Source: Nitrosotalea sp.
GTDB lineage: Archaea; Thermoproteota; Nitrososphaeria; Nitrososphaerales; Nitrosopumilaceae
NCBI GenBank assembly: GCA_031296345.1
Contig: JARLFW010000039.1
Coordinates: 1-10,424, forward strand
DNA: 10,424 bases
Direction of reading: 5' to 3'
The notes under the pieces were generated by a model. It ran no database searches. It was given only the letters and a program-made list of their open reading frames with translations, and was not told the origin of the DNA. Positions 7,256-10,424 of the stretch are shown here, piece by piece. The stretch's first letter is position 1. Each line of letters starts with the position of its first letter. Position numbers and translations under genes: made by a program.

Positions 7256-8298
7256 TTCTTCTCAAAAGCCTCCAACTTTGTTACATCTCCGCAATATTTG
7301 ATAAAATCTCTAAAGAGATCATATGCTTTTCCATTTTTAATTGTCTGGAGTGAAATGCTTAATGCCTCATCAAATTTTTCTGAAAATCCTCCGACTATCA
7401 ACCCTGCTGCTGCATTAAGAGCAGTTATCTCTAACATGGGCTTTTTGGCAGTTCCGTTGAGAACTGATACAAAGGCACTGATTGCCTCATCCTTTGTTAA
7501 GACCTGAAGATCAGATAGTTTAGCTTTACTCAAACCAAGTTCTGTTGGATCTAATACAGAGCTTGTTACTTCGCCCTTGTTTAATTGATAAATATAATTT
7601 TTGGATGTTGTAGATAACTCGTCAAGACCATCTTCGGAAATCACAGTCATCACACTTTCTGACCCTTTTGATTCCAACAGCGATATGACTCGACTAAGAT
7701 ACTCTTTTGAATATACTCCAACAAGCTGATGTTTTACTGATGCGGGATTTGTTAGAGGGCCAAGGAGATTAAATGCAGTCCTTTTACCTATGATCTTTCT
7801 TGCTTCTGCAACATTTTTCATGGCCGGGTGAAACTTTGGGGCAAACATGAACCCTATTCCAAACTTTTCAATTATCTCTTGAACTTTATTTGGTTCCATA
7901 TTCAGGTCGTATCCGAAATATTCAAAGATATCTGCACTTCCGCTAATTCCAGAAGATGATCTGTTTCCATGTTTTGCAACTACTACCCCCGATGCTGCAA
8001 TGACAAATGATGAAGTAGTTGAAATGTTAAATGTGCTCATCCTGTCGCCACCCGTTCCGCAAACATCGATTATGTTCTGATCTATTTTGGGACGTATGTG
8101 TATTGCATTCTCATGCATTTTATCTAGCATTGCAAGAAGTTCCTGGTCAGTCTCTCCCTTTTCTGTCAAAGCTCTTAGAAAATTTGTAGTCTCATCAACA
8201 GAAATTTTTCCAGATAAAATTTCGTTCATAATTTGAGACATCTCATCGTAGCTGAGGTTCTTGTTGGATGAAATCTTGGTGATATACTCTGAAATCAT
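7252..8298 (-). CDS. trpD: Anthranilate phosphoribosyltransferase
   Basis: This 348-residue enzyme transfers phosphoribose from PRPP to anthranilate. It has an N-terminal helical domain and an alpha/beta domain. The PRPP site shows DVCGTGGD at 78-85, then TFNIST at 89-94, KHGNR at 109-113 and GSAD at 120-123. GKRTAFNLLGPLTNPA is at 171-186, and the acidic metal pair lies in EDGLDE at 222-227. All family landmarks are intact and the length is usual. The start codon overlaps the trpG stop as ATGA, with a GGTG five bases before it. It is a stand-alone protein, not fused to trpG as in some bacteria. Confidence 0.97.
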   Translation of the reverse strand: MISEYITKISSNKNLSYDEMSQIMNEILSGKISVDETTNFLRALTEKGETDQELLAMLDKMHENAIHIRPKIDQNIIDVCGTGGDRMSTFNISTTSSFVIAASGVVVAKHGNRSSSGISGSADIFEYFGYDLNMEPNKVQEIIEKFGIGFMFAPKFHPAMKNVAEARKIIGKRTAFNLLGPLTNPASVKHQLVGVYSKEYLSRVISLLESKGSESVMTVISEDGLDELSTTSKNYIYQLNKGEVTSSVLDPTELGLSKAKLSDLQVLTKDEAISAFVSVLNGTAKKPMLEITALNAAAGLIVGGFSEKFDEALSISLQTIKNGKAYDLFRDFIKYCGDVTKLEAFEKK

Positions 8299-8882
8299 TT
8301 TTGCACCAACTTTATAAAATTACTTAGAATTTTCTTACCTTCGCTAGTCATGATTGACTCTGGATGAAATTGAACTCCTTCAATTAGGTATTTTTTATGA
8401 CTTACTGCCATTATCTCTTTATCATCCTGAGCCACTGCAGTAACTTTTAGTTCATCTGGAATTATTGTCTTGTCTCCAACTAGGGAATGATATCGTGTAG
8501 CTCTGAATGGATTTTGTACTCCTTCGAAGAGAGGAGACTGGACATATTCTATCTGACTTGTTTTCCCATGTCTTACATTTCCTGCATTGACAACCTTTCC
8601 TCCAAATGCATGTATGATTCCTTGATGACCCAAGCATACTCCTAGTATTGGTTTTGTTGGACCTAATTCCTTGATAACTTTGGTACATATGCCAAAATAT
8701 TTTTCATCTTCTGGAGTTCCAGGGCCTGGCGAAATTATTATTGCGTCATAGTTTCCCTTTTTGATATCTTCTATTGTTATCTTGTCATTTCTAATTACAT
8801 CTGATTCTACATTTAGCTCTCCGAGTAGCTGGGCAATATTGTAGACAAATGAATCATAATTATCTATGATTAAAAATTTCAT
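8295..8882 (-). CDS. trpG: Anthranilate synthase component II (glutamine amidotransferase)
   Basis: This 195-residue class I glutaminase supplies ammonia to TrpE for anthranilate formation. The start IIDNYDSFVYN is typical of the family; ISPGPGTPED is at 50-59. The nucleophile is Cys83 in GVCLGHQ, and the triad is completed by His173 and Glu175 in GVQFHPES. YHSLV at 131-135 is also conserved. An in-frame ATG at 8942 would add 20 residues, but I prefer 8882: the protein then begins just before the conserved first strand, a strong AGGAGG sits seven bases upstream, and the ATG forms an ATGA overlap with the trpE stop like the other junctions. In some archaea one TrpG/PabA also serves folate-type pathways; the trp context supports the tryptophan role. 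Confidence 0.97.
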   Translation of the reverse strand: MKFLIIDNYDSFVYNIAQLLGELNVESDVIRNDKITIEDIKKGNYDAIIISPGPGTPEDEKYFGICTKVIKELGPTKPILGVCLGHQGIIHAFGGKVVNAGNVRHGKTSQIEYVQSPLFEGVQNPFRATRYHSLVGDKTIIPDELKVTAVAQDDKEIMAVSHKKYLIEGVQFHPESIMTSEGKKILSNFIKLVQK

Positions 8883-10234
8883 TTTGATGCCTCCTTCAAG
8901 GCTGATATCATTGCATTTGCTTTGTGTTCTGTTTCCATCCATTCGTTTTGGGCAATCGAGTCTGTAACTATACCTGCTCCTGTCTGAATGAATCCCTTTG
9001 AACCATTCATGAATATGCTTCTTATCGCGATTGCAAAGTCACAACAGCCATTAAATGAAAAATATCCCACCGCCCCTGCATATGGGCCTCTTGTATCTGG
9101 CTCTAATTCATCAATTATCTCCATGGCTCTAATCTTTGGAGCACCTGAGACAGTTCCTGCTGGAAAGACTGCTTTCATGGCATCATACATATCATATTTT
9201 TTATCCAAAGTTCCTACTACATGAGTCACTATGTGCTGAACATGGCTGAACTTTTTGACTGCCATTAGTTCTTTGACATGTACAGAGCCGTATTTGCATA
9301 CTCGTCCAATGTCATTTCTTCCAAGATCTACTAACATTGTATGCTCTGCTAATTCTTTCTCATCGTGCAGTAGTTCTTCTTTTAGCTCCTCGTTTCTCTT
9401 CTCATCTTTTGTAATTGGTCTTGTTCCTGCAATTGGGAATGTCTCTACCTGATTTCCTGTAATTCGCAATAACATTTCAGGGCTGGAACCGATTATAGTT
9501 CGTGGTCCTAGTTTCATGTGGTAAAGATATGGCGAAGGATTGATCTGTCTTAGAATTTTGTATACTTTGAGATAATCCCCATCTGCATCAAAATTGAATT
9601 TTCTTGAAAGTACAACTTGGAAAATGTCTCCATCGTGAATGTATTTTTTTGCTTTTTTTACCATTTCTACAAATCTATCTTGATCCAAATTCTCTGATAT
9701 TTCTGAGGCTGAAAACTTGCCGCAATCTACATTTGAGAATGATATTTCATCAATTCTATTTTTATCATAGTAAAAGTAGAATGATTTTTTTTCTTTGTTG
9801 TCATAAAGAATACCATCTGTGTATATGCCAAACTCCATCAAAGGCTCTTCAGAACCTTTGTGTGAATTTGGAATGTCTTCCCACAGTCTGATTGCATCAT
9901 AATTAATAATTCCCACTGCGCCTCCAAGATATCGGTACTTTTGATCATGTATTTTGTAAACTAGTTTTTTAATTTCAGACAAGGGATCCTTTGTTTGAAT
10001 TGTCATGGCGCCTCCACTTTTGTAATGGAGTACAACCTTGTCAGAATATCCTTTGATGATTATTGTAGGGTCAAAACCAATTAGAGATGTCTCTGATAGT
10101 TCTTCTGGTCCTGTAAGGGATTCAAAGAAAAATGAATAATCAAAGTCTCGTGATATTTTGTTATATAGATCAAATTGAGGGCCAGTATAGTCTAGAGGTA
10201 TTATCTTAAGACTTGAATGTCCAAATGTAGCCAC
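8879..10234 (-). CDS. trpE: Anthranilate synthase component I
   Basis: TrpE (451 residues) makes anthranilate from chorismate with ammonia from TrpG; this is the committed step to tryptophan. The C-terminal chorismate-binding domain holds GSSPEMLLR at 249-257, PIAGTRP at 267-273, [13 protein letters not shown] at 296-308, HIVTHVVG at 334-341, [11 protein letters not shown] at 357-367 and QTGAGIV at 417-423. FESLTG at 37-42 (the LLES-like element) and NPSPYLY at 232-238 form the tryptophan pocket of feedback-inhibited enzymes, so end-product inhibition is likely. The GTG start is the first conventional codon after an in-frame TGA (10247-10249), and no ATG occurs until residue 77. It is the first gene of the operon. 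A TATA-like box places transcription initiation within a few bases of the start, so the mRNA is nearly leaderless. Confidence 0.96.
   Translation of the reverse strand: MATFGHSSLKIIPLDYTGPQFDLYNKISRDFDYSFFFESLTGPEELSETSLIGFDPTIIIKGYSDKVVLHYKSGGAMTIQTKDPLSEIKKLVYKIHDQKYRYLGGAVGIINYDAIRLWEDIPNSHKGSEEPLMEFGIYTDGILYDNKEKKSFYFYYDKNRIDEISFSNVDCGKFSASEISENLDQDRFVEMVKKAKKYIHDGDIFQVVLSRKFNFDADGDYLKVYKILRQINPSPYLYHMKLGPRTIIGSSPEMLLRITGNQVETFPIAGTRPITKDEKRNEELKEELLHDEKELAEHTMLVDLGRNDIGRVCKYGSVHVKELMAVKKFSHVQHIVTHVVGTLDKKYDMYDAMKAVFPAGTVSGAPKIRAMEIIDELEPDTRGPYAGAVGYFSFNGCCDFAIAIRSIFMNGSKGFIQTGAGIVTDSIAQNEWMETEHKANAMISALKEASK
8890..8895 (-). promoter_or_regulatory. Strong Shine-Dalgarno of trpG
   Basis: AGGAGG on the minus strand lies seven bases before the ATG at 8882, inside the 3' end of trpE. 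It is the clearest ribosome-binding site in the window and decides the trpG start against the upstream in-frame ATG at 8942. Confidence 0.8.
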
Positions 10235-10259
10235 CCATGGACAAACTCATTGCCCTCTC

Positions 10260-10268
10260 TATTTAAAA
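10260..10268 (-). promoter_or_regulatory. TATA-like box of the trp operon
   Basis: On the minus strand TTTTAAATA closely fits the archaeal TATA consensus. Its centre is about 26 bases from an ATG at 10238 and 30 from the trpE GTG at 10234. The predicted mRNA start is therefore at or just before the trpE start codon. A second, weaker A/T patch (10281-10286) lies further upstream. Confidence 0.6.
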
Positions 10269-10296
10269 TTAAGCCACGTCTATATTGGCATAATTA

Positions 10297-10313
10297 CGGT
10301 ATGGTACGGTACC
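10297..10313. repeat. GGTA direct repeat, possible operator
   Basis: CGGTATGGTACGGTACC contains three GGTA units spaced five bases apart and ends in the palindrome GGTACC. It lies between the divergent TATA boxes of trpE (10260-10268) and the rightward gene (10314-10320), abutting the latter where the BRE would be. A repressor bound here could act on the rightward promoter and perhaps on trp. No regulator can be named from the sequence. Confidence 0.3.
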
Positions 10314-10320
10314 TTTATAT
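10314..10320 (+). promoter_or_regulatory. TATA-like box of the rightward gene
   Basis: TTTATAT is centred 26 bases before the ATG at 10343, the usual archaeal spacing for a leaderless mRNA. It is only 19 bases from the alternative ATG at 10336, so it favours the former start. Confidence 0.55.
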
Positions 10321-10342
10321 CCGATCTGGCCGTATATGACGC

Positions 10343-10424
10343 ATGTCTCAAATCCTGATTCCAGAGTTTGGCAAGACCCAGTCCTTACTATTCCAAGACC
10401 TGTATTTTGTAGCAAAAAAAGCTC
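10343..10424 (+). CDS. Start of an unidentified gene, cut by the window end
   Basis: Twenty-seven codons are open from ATG 10343 to the end of the window, beginning MSQILIPEFGKTQ; I do not recognise the protein. A second frame from ATG 10336 is also open to the end (beginning MTHVSNPDSRVWQ), so the reading frame is not settled. I prefer 10343 because a TATA-like box is centred exactly 26 bases upstream. No signal peptide or motif is visible in either frame. The gene is divergent from trpE and shares its 108-base regulatory region, so it may be co-regulated with tryptophan synthesis. Confidence 0.45.
   Translation, partial: MSQILIPEFGKTQSLLFQDLYFVAKKA

Noticed and set aside
8883..8942. N-terminal extension of trpG from ATG 8942
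   Set aside because: It lies entirely inside trpE, has no family conservation, and the ATG at 8882 has a strong AGGAGG and the standard ATGA junction.
10206..10238. Tryptophan attenuator leader peptide ahead of trpE
   Set aside because: The mini-ORF has one Trp codon, overlaps the trpE coding start, and no terminator/antiterminator hairpins are visible; classical attenuation is not expected in archaea.
1..10424. tRNA, rRNA, CRISPR, insertion sequence, prophage or defence genes
   Set aside because: Coding density is nearly complete with housekeeping genes; the only gaps are short and hold no tRNA-like fold, spaced repeat, transposase or inverted-repeat ends.

Overview
The window is about 10.4 kb of densely packed, AT-rich chromosomal DNA. 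It most likely comes from an ammonia-oxidising or related archaeon of the Thaumarchaeota (Nitrososphaerota), probably of the Nitrosopumilus type. Three things point there: a ribosomal protein S26e gene (a family found in eukaryotes and TACK-type archaea but not in Euryarchaeota), the tail of an archaeal CDP-alcohol phosphotransferase, and TATA-like boxes about 26 bases ahead of start codons with no Shine-Dalgarno, typical of leaderless archaeal mRNAs. The phylum call is an inference from gene content and style; no 16S gene is present.

Layout. (1) 1-330, plus strand: the 3' end of a membrane CDP-alcohol phosphotransferase, probably archaetidylinositol phosphate synthase. (2) 332-805, minus strand: rps26e and, just upstream, a small basic ORF of unknown function. 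(3) 806-2850, plus strand: an unannotatably short 34-residue Cys4 zinc-ribbon protein, a PfkB-family sugar kinase, and an NAD kinase with a C-terminal winged-helix domain. (4) 2854-4464, minus strand: CTP synthase (pyrG), convergent with the NAD kinase and with its own TATA-like box. (5) 4496-10234, minus strand: a trp operon in pathway-like order, trpE-trpG-trpD-trpC-trpB-trpA. Four of its five junctions are 4-base ATGA overlaps and the last is a 20-base overlap. (6) 10235-10342: a 108-base divergent regulatory region with TATA boxes facing both ways and a short GGTA repeat between them. (7) 10343 to the end: the start of an unidentified plus-strand gene.

The trp operon encodes every step from chorismate to tryptophan except phosphoribosylanthranilate isomerase (TrpF), which must come from elsewhere or from another enzyme. 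All enzymes appear intact, with their catalytic residues in place. The less ordinary items are the zinc-ribbon microprotein, the NAD kinase-wHTH fusion with an altered GGDG motif, the missing trpF, and the promoter inside the start of the ORF at 623-805.

No tRNA, rRNA, CRISPR array, insertion sequence or phage gene was seen. No stretch over 300 bases lacks a gene. I found no convincing wholly new multi-gene system; most of this window is core metabolism.
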